Below are positions 1 through 9,048 of a stretch of DNA of 64,000 nt, one piece after another (position 1 is the first letter of the stretch; each line of letters starts with the position of its first letter). The DNA comes from RGIG8306 sp964426655. GTDB taxonomy: Bacteria > Bacillota > Clostridia > Lachnospirales > Lachnospiraceae. Location of the stretch: positions 62,001-126,000 of the forward strand of contig CAYRQT010000002.1 of the NCBI GenBank assembly GCA_964426655.1, given 5' to 3'. The notes beneath the pieces were generated by a model, which saw only the letters and a program-made list of their open reading frames with translations, was not told the DNA's origin and ran no database searches. Position numbers and translations under genes: made by a program.

Positions 1-1
1 G

Positions 2-964
2 GCGGATGCCCTTGACCGACTGGACATTTTTTCCAACATGGTGGTATTTTCTTCCTATGCCATGCAGGTCATCATGTCCTTTATGATGCTGGTGATGATT
101 TTCGTCATGTTGCCCAGAGCCACCGTATCTGCCCTGCGTATCAGTGAAGTGCTGGAAACAGAGCCTACCATTCTGGATGGAAAGAAGACAGAGGGAGTAC
201 CTGGAAAAACAGGCGAGGTTGAGTTTCGTCATGTGGGATTCAGATATCCGGATGCGGCAGATGCGGTTTTGCAGGATGTGAGTTTTACCGCAAATAAAGG
301 GGAGACTGTGGCTTTCATCGGTTCTACAGGCAGTGGGAAAAGCACGCTCATCAGTCTGGTGCCCCGTTTTTATGATGCAACAGAGGGAGAAGTGCTGGTG
401 GATGGCGTTAATGTGAAGGACTTTACCCAGCAGGCCCTGCACAATAAAATTGGGTATGTGCCCCAGAAGGCTGTTTTGTTCAGGGGTACCATAGAGGGCA
501 ATGTGGCCTATGGAGATAACGGCCAGGAAAAGGCAGACGAAACATCTGTGAAAAAGGCAGTGCGCATTGCCCAGGGGCAGCAATTTGTAGAGGAAATGCA
601 GGGACAATATCAGGGGCAGGTGGCCCAAGGCGGGACCAACCTGTCCGGCGGGCAGAAGCAGCGAATCGCCATTGCCCGTGCGGTATGCAGAAAGCCGGAA
701 ATCTATATTTTTGATGACAGTTTTTCCGCACTGGATTTTAAGACGGACCGGGTTCTTCGCTCTGCTCTGAAAGCGGAAACAGCGGGAGTGACCACCCTTA
801 TTGTGGCCCAGAGAGTGGGCACCATTATGGATGCCGATAAAATTGTGGTATTGGATGAAGGTCACGTGGTGGGAACAGGGACACATAAAGAGCTGTTAAA
901 GTCCTGTCCCGTATACAGGGAAATAGCAGCTTCCCAGTTAAGTGAGGAGGAATTGGAAGGATGA
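2..964 (+). CDS. ABC exporter subunit with degenerate ATPase site (5' partial)
   Basis: C-terminal part of a fused membrane/ATPase ABC exporter; the start lies before the window and frame 2 is open from the first base. The last transmembrane helix (about residues 15-40 of the visible part) is followed by the ATPase: Walker A GSTGSGKST, signature NLSGGQKQR, Walker B ending IFDDSFSALD. The catalytic glutamate after Walker B is replaced by Ser and the switch histidine by Gln (VAQRVGTI). This is the pattern of the degenerate half of heterodimeric exporters such as TM287/TM288 and BmrCD. The stop codon overlaps the next gene's start (ATGA at 961-964), so the two are translationally coupled and should form one heterodimer. 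Substrate unknown; drug or peptide export is the family expectation. Confidence 0.9.
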   Translation, partial: ADALDRLDIFSNMVVFSSYAMQVIMSFMMLVMIFVMLPRATVSALRISEVLETEPTILDGKKTEGVPGKTGEVEFRHVGFRYPDAADAVLQDVSFTANKGETVAFIGSTGSGKSTLISLVPRFYDATEGEVLVDGVNVKDFTQQALHNKIGYVPQKAVLFRGTIEGNVAYGDNGQEKADETSVKKAVRIAQGQQFVEEMQGQYQGQVAQGGTNLSGGQKQRIAIARAVCRKPEIYIFDDSFSALDFKTDRVLRSALKAETAGVTTLIVAQRVGTIMDADKIVVLDEGHVVGTGTHKELLKSCPVYREIAASQLSEEELEG

Positions 965-2767
965 GCAGAAGACCGGGACCTCCGGGCAGAGAGAGCAAAA
1001 GATTTTAACAAGACCATGAAGCAGATGATTCAGTATTGCCGCCCCTATCTGCCCGTTATGATTGTGGCACTTCTGGCAGCGGCAGCAGGCACCATCCTGC
1101 AGATTCTGGGGCCGGATCAGTTGAAAAAACTGACCAACGAAATTATGGCTGGGCTGCCTGCACTGGTAAACGGCACCCTTACTGCAGGAATTATTGATAT
1201 GGATGCAGTGGCACGGATTGCTGGCATTCTGATAACCTTTTATGTGTCCTCCTTTGTGTTGAATTATCTGCAAAGTGTGATTATGGCCTGGGTGACCCAG
1301 ATCATTTCCAAGCAGATGCGTGGGGATATTGCGGGAAAAATCAACCGCATGCCTCTGCGATATTTTGACAGCACCAGCTATGGAGATGTGCTTAGCCGTG
1401 TGACCAATGATGTGGATACCATCGGACAGACCCTGAACCAAAGCCTGAGCACGCTGGTGACAGCCATTACCATGCTGGTGGGTTCCCTGATCATGATGCT
1501 GTACAACAGCTGGATTCTTTCCCTTACAGCAGTTGGCGCCAGCCTGATCGGCTTTTTCCTGATGATGCTCATTATGGCAAAATCTCAGAAATATTTTGAC
1601 GAACAGCAGTCTGAGCTGGGGAAAATCAATGGGCATATTGAAGAAGTATATACAGGGCATCAGGTGGTGAAGGTGTACAACGGCAGCAGAGAGGCGCTGA
1701 GAGTCTTTGAGGAGAGTAATAATAAGCTGTACCACAGTGCATGGAAATCCCAGTTTCTGTCCGGGCTGATGATGCCGCTTATGACCTTTGTGGGAAATCT
1801 TGGCTATGTGGCAGTCTGTGTGGTGGGGGCAGCCCTTACCATGAATGGCAGCCTGTCCTTCAGTGTGATTGTGGCTTTTATGATTTACATCCGTCTGTTT
1901 ACCCAGCCCCTTTCTCAGCTGGCCCAGGCCATGAACAACCTGCAGAGAACAGCTGCCGCAGGAGAGAGGGTGTTTGAGTTTCTGGGAGAAGAGGAGCTGG
2001 AGCCGGAGACCGGCAAAAAAACGCTCCTGAAAAACATCCGGGGAGATGTAGCCTTTTCGCATGTTCACTTTGGGTACAATCCGGAGAAACCCATTATTCA
2101 CGATTTCTCTGCCGAAATTAAGGCAGGACAGAAGGTAGCCATTGTAGGGCCTACCGGTGCAGGAAAGACCACCATGGTCAATCTGCTGATGCGGTTCTAT
2201 GAAGTGGATCAGGGAGAGATTCTCATTGATGGGATTCCCATCCGCAGTGTGCCAAGGGAAAATGTGCATGAGCAGTTTGGTATGGTGCTGCAGGATGCCT
2301 GGCTGTTTGAAGGCACCATTAAAGAAAATATTCTATGCAGCAAAGAGGGGGTATCGGATGAAGCCATTAAAGAGGCCTGTAAACAGGTGGGACTTCACCA
2401 TTTCATTCGGACCCTTCCCCAGGGGTATGATACAGTGCTGAACGACAAAGCCAGCCTTTCCGAAGGGCAGAAGCAGTTGCTGACTATTGCCAGAGCCATG
2501 ATCCAGAATGCGCCGCTACTGATTCTGGATGAGGCCACCAGCTCCGTGGACACCCGTACTGAACGCATTGTACAAAACGCCATGGACAGTCTGACAAAGG
2601 GACGGACTTCCTTTGTCATTGCACACCGGCTTTCCACTATCCGCAATGCAGATTTGATTCTGGTAATGCGGGATGGAGATATTGTGGAAAGCGGTACCCA
2701 TGAGAAACTGCTGGAAGCTGGTGGTTTCTATGCAGATCTGTATAACAGTCAGTTCGAGGTGGCATAG
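961..2767 (+). CDS. ABC exporter subunit with canonical ATPase; N-terminal frame break
   Basis: Partner half of the heterodimeric exporter. Six transmembrane segments occupy roughly residues 1-310. The ATPase has Walker A GPTGAGKTT, signature LSEGQKQLL, Walker B LILDEATSSVD and switch His in VIAHRLSTI, all intact. The long open frame begins at ATG 1016, but the natural start is probably ATG 961, which overlaps the upstream stop and encodes the typical MSRRPGPPG leader. That frame stops after 15 codons. Removing one A from the A4 run at 997-1000 joins it to the main frame through SKDFNKTMKQM, which fits the usual N terminus of this family. I infer a one-base indel, either an assembly error or a real lesion. 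Confidence 0.85.
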
Positions 2768-3378
2768 GTCACTTCACCGATCTTAAGGGGGACTTTTCCC
2801 TGGGTCAGTTCAATTAGCTCCTGATAACGGGCTTCCCATTCTTCTAAAGAAATCCACAGGGTCAGCGTAACCTGATCCGTATAGAGGGTTTCCAGGATGG
2901 GAAGCTCTTTTTGTGTAAGATAATACTGTATTTTGCCCAGATCGGGATATGGCAGCACCATGGTCAGTGGCCTGCCCGGGCAGAACCGGGTGCTCCCGGC
3001 AGCGGCCAGACCGACTTTTGCCGCTTTCTGGTAGGCTCGCACCAGCCCCCCCGTCCCCAGTAAAATTCCGCCGAAATAACGGGTGACCACCACCAAGGTG
3101 TTGACCAGATCTTCTCCTGTAATTACGTCTAAAATGGGCTTCCCGGCAGTCATGGAAGGTTCTCCGTCATCGGAAAAACGCTGGATTTCCCCCTGCAGGC
3201 CAATGCGAAAGGCATAGCAGTTGTGGCGGGCATCCCAATATTTTTTGCGGCATTGCTGAATCAGGGAGAAGGCTTCTTCTTCTGAGGAAACGGGGAATAC
3301 ATTGGCGATGAAACGGGACTTTTTCTCTGTAATTTCATCCCGGCCCTCCCGGGTGACTGCTGTGTAAATGGGCAACAT
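2749..3378 (-). CDS. YigZ/IMPACT family protein
   Basis: 209-aa protein of the YigZ (UPF0029, IMPACT N-terminal-like) family. Recognisable blocks are KSRFIANVFPV near residue 20, DARHNCYAFRIG near 50, RFSDDGEPSMTAGKPIL near 70 and VVVTRYFGGILLGTGGLVRAY near 100; the C-terminal about 70 residues form the second small alpha/beta domain. Biochemical function is not settled in bacteria; the eukaryotic relative IMPACT is a translational regulator. The start is supported by AAAGGAGG five bases upstream. Its 3' end overlaps the convergent ABC exporter gene by 19 bases, so there is no room for a terminator between them. Confidence 0.9.
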   Translation of the reverse strand: MLPIYTAVTREGRDEITEKKSRFIANVFPVSSEEEAFSLIQQCRKKYWDARHNCYAFRIGLQGEIQRFSDDGEPSMTAGKPILDVITGEDLVNTLVVVTRYFGGILLGTGGLVRAYQKAAKVGLAAAGSTRFCPGRPLTMVLPYPDLGKIQYYLTQKELPILETLYTDQVTLTLWISLEEWEARYQELIELTQGKVPLKIGEVTYATSN

Positions 3379-3448
3379 GGCATCCTCCTTTGATGGAACA
3401 GATAGCTATAGGGTACAGGCAGGGCGGGAAAAATGCAATAGATTTGAC

Positions 3449-3477
3449 TTCCTTTTGTCATATTTTTAGGGTATAAT
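3449..3477 (+). promoter_or_regulatory. Probable promoter of the penicillin-binding protein gene
   Basis: A consensus TATAAT lies at 3472-3477, about 45 bases before the gene. The -35 is unclear: TTGACT at 3444-3449 would give a 22-base spacer, and the hexamer at the ideal 17-base distance (3449-3454) is poor. Confidence 0.45.
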
Positions 3478-3521
3478 GGGAGGCATTAAGGACGTTTGTG
3501 TAGCAGGAAATGAGGGAAGGT

Positions 3522-6215
3522 ATGAATTTTAATTCAGGGGAAATCAAAACACGCATAACACAGCTTCAGTCCAATAAAGGACGGCTGGGAAGGCACCTGG
3601 CCTTTTCTGTTTTTCAGGTGACCCTGGCGCTGACGCTGGTTGTCCTCATCATCGCCGGGTACGTGGCGGCAGGTGCCGTGCAGTCCCTTATTGACAAGGC
3701 GCCGGACATTGATACCAGTACCATCACCCCATCTGCTTATTCCACCACGCTATATGATCTGGATGGTAATGTCATGGAAACATTGGTCATGAGCGGATCC
3801 AACCGGGAAGAGGTCACTCTCTCTGACATTCCCCAAAATCTGATTAATGCCTTTGTCAGCATAGAAGATGAGCGGTTCAACACGCATATGGGCATCGATT
3901 TAAAGGGCATTGTGCGGGCCGCAGTTAAAGGCCTTGTAACAGGAGATTTTTCCGAAGGGGGCAGTACCATCACCCAGCAGCTCATTAAGAACAGTGTCTT
4001 TTCCGGGGGGACGGAATCCACTTTGGGGGCCAGAATCGAGCGCAAGATCCAGGAGCAGTATCTGGCGGTGAAGCTGGAGGAAGAGGTTTCCAAAAATGTT
4101 ATTCTTGTGAATTATCTGAACAATATTAATCTCGGGAACAATACTTTAGGGGTGCAGACCGCTTCCAAGCGGTATTTTGGAAAGGACGTCAGCGAACTGA
4201 CCCTTTCTGAATGTGCGGTGATCGCAGCCATTACCCAGAACCCCACAGCCTATAACCCCATTCGTCATCCGGAAGCCAACCAGCAGCGCCAGCAGCGGGT
4301 GCTGCTGAAAATGAAGGAGCAGGGGTACATTTCCCAGTCAGAATATGATGAGGCCATTGCCGATGATGTATACGCCCGCATCCAGCAAAATGCCACTACC
4401 GTTACCGGAGAGCCCTACAGCTATTTTACGGATGCAGTCATTGATGCGGTGATGAGTGATCTGCAGGAGAAGCTGGGCTATACCCAGACCCAGGCCTATA
4501 GCCTGCTTTACGGAGGTGGTCTGAGCATCTATACCACCATGGATCCGGAAATTCAGGAAGTGGTGGATGAAGAAGTGAATGATCCGGAGAATTATCCGTA
4601 CACCAGCTATTCCATCACTTACCGGCTCACGGTCAGTCATGCAGACGGAACAGAGAGCAATTATGATGAGGGGGATTTGCTGGAGTACATCAATGGGGAC
4701 GCTGCCTATACAGTAAGTTCTTCCACCATTTTTTTTGACAGTGAGGAACAGATTAGCACCCTGATTTCTGCTTTTCAGGATAGTATCATGAAAAGTACGG
4801 ATATTGTGGCAGATGAAACCCTGGTGACCACTCTGCAGCCCCAGGTGTCCATGGTGATCATGGATCAGTCCACAGGGGAGGTGCGGGCCATCAGTGGCGG
4901 CCGTGGAGAAAAAACCGCCTCTCTTTCCCTGAACCGGGCCACGGATTCTCTCAGACAGCCTGGGTCCACCTTTAAAGTGTTATCTACTTTTGCACCGGCT
5001 TTGGACAGCTATGGGCTGACACTGGCCTCAGTTTTCTATGATTCCCCGGTTGAAGCGGATGGACAGTCTTTTTCAAACTGGTGGGGAGATGAATACCTTG
5101 GTTATGTAAATATGCGGCAGGCCATTGCCTATTCCATGAACCTGGCTACGGTACATTGCTTACTGGATACAGTGACAGTGAACACAGCCTTCCGGTATGT
5201 GGAGGCCTTTGGCATTACATCCCTGGTGGAAAGCCGGGTCACGGACAGCGGCCAGACCTATACAGATAAAGTGGCTTCCATAGCATTGGGGGGCCTGACG
5301 GATGGGGTGACAAATCTGGAGCTGACAGCCGCTTATGCCACGATAGCTAATCAGGGAGAATATAACTCACCCATCTTTTATACAAAAATTCTGGACAATA
5401 ATGGGAAGGTGTTGCTGGAAAATGAAGCAGAGACAAAGACGGTCATTAAAAAGACCACGGCGGAGCTTCTGACATATGCCATGGAATCCACTATGGATGA
5501 CACCACCACCAGTGTGTTTAGCCGCATAAATCAGTGGATTTTGCCTACAGGGGGAGCGGCCACTTTTTCAGGCATGACCCTGGCAGGAAAGAGCGGATCC
5601 ACAACGAACAATAATGACATATGGTTTGTGGGATACAGTCCCTATTATACTTGCGGGATCTGGTCCGGGTATGATAAGGACAGGGCACTGGAAAGCTCTC
5701 AGGTCTACCACAAGACGATCTGGAAGAAGGTGATGGAGCGTATCCATGAGGATCTCCCGGACATTGGCTGGGAAGAAGATGAGGATTTGATTCAGGTGAA
5801 GATCTGCAGCAAATCCGGTCTGCTGGCTGTGGATGGGGTGTGTGATCATGAGGACAGCACCAGTGAAGTTTATGAGGAATGGTTCGTGAAGGGGACAGAA
5901 CCCACAGAATACTGTGATGTTCATGTTAAGGTGGAGGTATGCAAAAAATCCAATGCTCTGGCCAATGAATATTGCCCGCTGAATCAGGTGGAAGAAAGAG
6001 TCTATATGGTGCTTTCTGATGCCATTGAGGCACTGGACGTGGAGACTGATGATACGGACCATACCATTCCGGAAAGACTGAAAAACAGCATCTGTAAAGT
6101 GCATGGTGCAACGGAGGAGGAAGAGGAAAGCAGTTCTACTAAAAGCAACTCTTTAAGAAGTACAGAGAAAAGCACGTCCAAAAGCACCGCTTCTTCTGAG
6201 GAAGAGAATGAATAA
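3522..6215 (+). CDS. Class A penicillin-binding protein (PBP1A type)
   Basis: Bifunctional peptidoglycan synthase, membrane-anchored and acting outside the cell. One transmembrane helix lies at about residues 25-50. The glycosyltransferase domain (GT51) carries the catalytic SIEDERF motif near residue 110 and GGSTITQQLIKN. The transpeptidase has SxxK in PGSTFKVL (about 480), SMN in AIAYSMN, and KSG in LAGKSGSTT (about 688), in place of the commoner KTG. The C-terminal about 40 residues are rich in Ser, Thr, Lys and Glu, as in many Clostridia. ATG 3522 is preferred over ATG 3510 because GAGGG lies five bases upstream of it. The gene is monocistronic, with a strong terminator after it. Confidence 0.93.
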   Translation: MNFNSGEIKTRITQLQSNKGRLGRHLAFSVFQVTLALTLVVLIIAGYVAAGAVQSLIDKAPDIDTSTITPSAYSTTLYDLDGNVMETLVMSGSNREEVTLSDIPQNLINAFVSIEDERFNTHMGIDLKGIVRAAVKGLVTGDFSEGGSTITQQLIKNSVFSGGTESTLGARIERKIQEQYLAVKLEEEVSKNVILVNYLNNINLGNNTLGVQTASKRYFGKDVSELTLSECAVIAAITQNPTAYNPIRHPEANQQRQQRVLLKMKEQGYISQSEYDEAIADDVYARIQQNATTVTGEPYSYFTDAVIDAVMSDLQEKLGYTQTQAYSLLYGGGLSIYTTMDPEIQEVVDEEVNDPENYPYTSYSITYRLTVSHADGTESNYDEGDLLEYINGDAAYTVSSSTIFFDSEEQISTLISAFQDSIMKSTDIVADETLVTTLQPQVSMVIMDQSTGEVRAISGGRGEKTASLSLNRATDSLRQPGSTFKVLSTFAPALDSYGLTLASVFYDSPVEADGQSFSNWWGDEYLGYVNMRQAIAYSMNLATVHCLLDTVTVNTAFRYVEAFGITSLVESRVTDSGQTYTDKVASIALGGLTDGVTNLELTAAYATIANQGEYNSPIFYTKILDNNGKVLLENEAETKTVIKKTTAELLTYAMESTMDDTTTSVFSRINQWILPTGGAATFSGMTLAGKSGSTTNNNDIWFVGYSPYYTCGIWSGYDKDRALESSQVYHKTIWKKVMERIHEDLPDIGWEEDEDLIQVKICSKSGLLAVDGVCDHEDSTSEVYEEWFVKGTEPTEYCDVHVKVEVCKKSNALANEYCPLNQVEERVYMVLSDAIEALDVETDDTDHTIPERLKNSICKVHGATEEEEESSSTKSNSLRSTEKSTSKSTASSEEENE

Positions 6216-6246
6216 GAATGGATTGTATACCAGAAGATGAACCTTT

Positions 6247-6280
6247 AAAAAGGCGCCCCTGTCAGAGGGCGCCTTTTTTT
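6247..6280. terminator. Bidirectional rho-independent terminator
   Basis: Stem AAAAAGGCGCCC (6247-6258) pairs with GGGCGCCTTTTT (6267-6278), eight-base loop, T-run to 6280. The A-run on the 5' side gives a U-run on the other strand, so it serves both the PBP gene (+) and the convergent reductase gene (-). Confidence 0.9.
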
Positions 6281-6330
6281 GGCAATTGCAGATTGAGCAA
6301 AAAGATAAAAAGTATAGAGGAACATGAGAA

Positions 6331-8841
6331 TCAGATGAACAGGTTCACATCCGATTCCTCTGCATCACTGAGGTAAGCCCCCACCCCTCCAAGTTCCACG
6401 CCATCAATCAGTTCTTCCTGACGGATGCCCATCACATCCATGCTCATGGTGCAGGCCACGATACGTACACCTGCATCCATGGCCTTTTTAATGAGGGACT
6501 CCAGAGAATCTACATTCTTATCCTGCATGATTTTTTTCATCATGGCAGTGCCCATGCCGCCCATGTTCATTTTGGACAACTTCAGTTTACCAGTGCCCCG
6601 GGGAAGCATGCCCCCGAACAGAGCTTCAATGAAAGGCTTTTTCACAGGCTGCTTCTGGGATTTGCGCAGAACGGTAAGGCCCCAGAAGGTAAAAAACATG
6701 GTGACGGAACGGCCCATGGCAGCAGAACCATTGGCAATGATAAAGCTGGCCAGCACCCGGTCCAGGTCGTTGGAAAACACAATAAGGGTTTTGCCGTCTC
6801 CTCCCGGAGAGGACGGAGGCAAAGGTGCGGCGCCCACAGACGCATTCTGTCCCTTTTTTACTAGGGCCACATAGTCATTTCCTCTCTTTTCATTGGACAA
6901 CAGGGTGTTTCCGGTACGCCTGGTCCATCCCACAATATCTCTGGCAAAGCCAGGGTCGGAGGCGGAAACCTCCAATACCTGCCCGTCATCCATTTTTTTC
7001 ATGGACTCAAAAACTTTCATAATGGGGCCGGGGCATTGCATCCCGCTGCAATCCAGCCGCATGGCAGCCACAGGCACATTGGCGGTGTCCATCTGGCCAC
7101 TGTCTGCTACCGGACTTTTATCCATCACTGGCACCTCTTCAGGAGAGTAATGGGTGGACTGATAGAAGCGGGTGCCGCCCGGATAGACCATCACATCCTG
7201 AAATCCGTGGGCCATCAGAATACGGGCACCATTGTAGGCCCGGACGCCGATGGCGCAAAAGGCAACCACCGGACGGGAGGGATCAAGTTCCTTAATCCGG
7301 CTGCGCAGCTGGCCCAGGGGAATGGCTATGGCACCGGGAAGAGGGAAGGCCATCCGCTCAGCATCCTCCCGCACATCCAGAAGTTGCACATTTGGACGGG
7401 TTTCTGCCACATCCCAGGGAGCAAAACGGACCAGGCCCTGCAGCAGGTTTTCCGCCACATATCCTGCCATATTTACCGGATCCTTGGCGGAGGAATAGGG
7501 GGGCGCATAGGAAAGCTCCAGCTCTTTGAGGCTTGAAACGCTGCCGNNNNNNNNNNCCAGAGACTTCAGGCTGAACACAGAGGCCCCCAGGCGAATGGCC
7601 ACAGCCAGGGTGTCAATCCGCTTGTCCACTCCGTCTCTTCCCACAATCTGGGCCCCAAAAAGCTTTTGGCCATCCATGGAAAAAAGAAGCTTCAAAGTCA
7701 GGGGCACGGCACCCGGATAATAGGCGGCATGGGAGTTCTGGGTAATGAGAATGGTTTCGTAATCTTTCCCTTTTACAAGCCCCCTTTTGCGCAGCGCCTT
7801 CTCGCTGGCCCCGGTGGAGGCTGCAGTGAGATCAAAGACCTTTGCTACAGAGCTGCCCTGGGTACCTTCATACCGGGCATCAAAGCCTGCAATCCGGTCG
7901 GCCACAATGCGGCCCTGTTTGTTGGCAGGACCGGCCAGAGGAACCATGGTCTTATCTCCAAAAACAAAGTCCTCCACTTCAATGACATCCCCAATGGCAT
8001 AGATGGACGGGTCAGCAGTGCGTAGTGTGTCATCGGTTACAATGCCACCCCGGCTGTTCACTTCCAGGCCTGCCTCTTTTGCCAGCTGACTGTTGGGGCG
8101 CACGCCGATGGATAAAATGACTAATTCCGCAGACAGGGCTTTCCCGCTGGTAAGCTGGAGGGTAACCTCTTTGCCTGCATCGGAAAAGGAAACAACCCCA
8201 TCCCCCAGGTAAAGGGACACACCGTTTTGCAGCAGATTTTCATGGAGCAGCTGTGCCATTTCATAATCCAGGGGTGGCATAACCTGATTCTGCATTTCTA
8301 CCAGAGAAACCTGAAGGCCAGCCTGATGCAGGTTTTCTGCCATTTCCAGACCGATAAAACCGCCGCCCACCACCACTGCGGATTTCACATCCTTCTCTGT
8401 GACAATGGCCCGGATCCGGTCCGTGTCCGGCACAGTCCACAGGGTCTGAATCCGGGAAGATTCAATGCCAGGAATAGGCGGGCGCAAGGGAGAAGAGCCG
8501 GTGGAAAGCACCAGCGTGTCATAAGGAAGAGCGTAGACCTGATCCGTTTCCAGATTCTTTACCTGCACCGATTTGGTGGTGCGGTCAATGGAGAGGACCT
8601 CATTTTTTGTTCGCACATCCACCATGTACTTGGCCCTCATCATTTCCGGTGTGGTCACCAGCAGGGATGGCCTGGATTTTATGACATTTCCCACATAATA
8701 AGGCAGACCGCAGTTGGCATAGGAAATGTATTCTCCTCTTTCCAGCAAAATAATTTCTGCCTCCTCATCCAATCTTCGCAGCCTTGCAGCACAGGTGGCC
8801 CCTCCGGCCACGCCGCCAACGATCACTACCCGTTTGCTCAT
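6331..8841 (-). CDS. CoA-disulfide/persulfide reductase fused to rhodanese, TusA and DsrE domains
   Basis: 836-aa multidomain sulfur enzyme. Residues 1-445 are an FAD/NAD(P) disulfide oxidoreductase: FAD motif VGGVAGGATCAARL, active Cys44 in SYANCGLPYY, dimerisation domain to about 445. Residues 455-560 are a rhodanese domain with catalytic Cys in FCAIGVRA (about 527). Residues 590-660 are TusA-like with CPGP (about 601). Residues 685-836 are DsrE-like. Family knowledge links this architecture to reduction of CoA disulfide or persulfides and handing on of sulfane sulfur. Start supported by GAGGAGG seven bases upstream. A 10-N gap at 7547-7556 falls between the reductase and rhodanese domains, where the flanks look partly duplicated. 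Exact substrate unknown. Confidence 0.88.
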   Translation of the reverse strand: MSKRVVIVGGVAGGATCAARLRRLDEEAEIILLERGEYISYANCGLPYYVGNVIKSRPSLLVTTPEMMRAKYMVDVRTKNEVLSIDRTTKSVQVKNLETDQVYALPYDTLVLSTGSSPLRPPIPGIESSRIQTLWTVPDTDRIRAIVTEKDVKSAVVVGGGFIGLEMAENLHQAGLQVSLVEMQNQVMPPLDYEMAQLLHENLLQNGVSLYLGDGVVSFSDAGKEVTLQLTSGKALSAELVILSIGVRPNSQLAKEAGLEVNSRGGIVTDDTLRTADPSIYAIGDVIEVEDFVFGDKTMVPLAGPANKQGRIVADRIAGFDARYEGTQGSSVAKVFDLTAASTGASEKALRKRGLVKGKDYETILITQNSHAAYYPGAVPLTLKLLFSMDGQKLFGAQIVGRDGVDKRIDTLAVAIRLGASVFSLKSLXXXXGSVSSLKELELSYAPPYSSAKDPVNMAGYVAENLLQGLVRFAPWDVAETRPNVQLLDVREDAERMAFPLPGAIAIPLGQLRSRIKELDPSRPVVAFCAIGVRAYNGARILMAHGFQDVMVYPGGTRFYQSTHYSPEEVPVMDKSPVADSGQMDTANVPVAAMRLDCSGMQCPGPIMKVFESMKKMDDGQVLEVSASDPGFARDIVGWTRRTGNTLLSNEKRGNDYVALVKKGQNASVGAAPLPPSSPGGDGKTLIVFSNDLDRVLASFIIANGSAAMGRSVTMFFTFWGLTVLRKSQKQPVKKPFIEALFGGMLPRGTGKLKLSKMNMGGMGTAMMKKIMQDKNVDSLESLIKKAMDAGVRIVACTMSMDVMGIRQEELIDGVELGGVGAYLSDAEESDVNLFI
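7547..7556. other. Assembly gap (10 N) inside the reductase-rhodanese gene
   Basis: The reading frame is kept across the Ns, but the coding flanks read SVFSLKSL before and SVSSLKEL after the gap. Family members normally have only one such segment here, so this join may be a chimeric or duplicated contig end. Confidence 0.95.
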
Positions 8842-8926
8842 TCAGAAACCTCCTCAAAAATACAGTATTAATAAAAACGCAGCACATTGTCATATTTTTA
8901 TCATACTAGGATTTTGAAAAATAACC

Positions 8927-8939
8927 GTGACAAAGTCAC
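8927..8939. promoter_or_regulatory. Perfect 13-bp dyad GTGACAAAGTCAC (candidate operator)
   Basis: GTGAC and GTCAC are separated by AAA in the divergent region between the sulfur reductase (-) and the ABC operon (+). It is 15 bases upstream of the -35 of the + promoter. It resembles Crp/Fnr/Rex-type half sites in sequence but the spacing is shorter. The regulator is unknown. Confidence 0.4.
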
Positions 8940-8953
8940 ACATTGAAAAAGAG

Positions 8954-8982
8954 TTGACGTAAAGAGGAGAAAGTGGTATATT
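8954..8982 (+). promoter_or_regulatory. Promoter of the GntR/ABC operon
   Basis: TTGACG (8954-8959), 17-base spacer, TATATT (8977-8982). Transcription would begin near 8989, about 60 bases before the first gene. Confidence 0.75.
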
Positions 8983-8994
8983 ATAAGCACTAAG

Positions 8995-9023
8995 TGTATT
9001 ACAATACATAGTACAGATAGTAC
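8995..9023. promoter_or_regulatory. Candidate GntR (YtrA-type) operator
   Basis: TGTATT-AC-AATACA (8995-9008) is a perfect inverted repeat placed just downstream of the predicted transcription start. It is followed by GTAC-AGATA-GTAC (9011-9023). A repressor bound here would block the promoter. The GntR gene inside this operon (12074) is the natural candidate, which would give autoregulation; that link is inference. Confidence 0.5.
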
Positions 9024-9048
9024 ATTTCCCTGTAAAGGAGAGTGAAGG

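Noticed and set aside
938..2269. 443-codon open frame on the minus strand opposite the ABC exporter
   Set aside because: His/Cys-rich low-complexity translation typical of an antisense shadow; the + strand has intact ABC motifs and there is no RBS for the minus frame.
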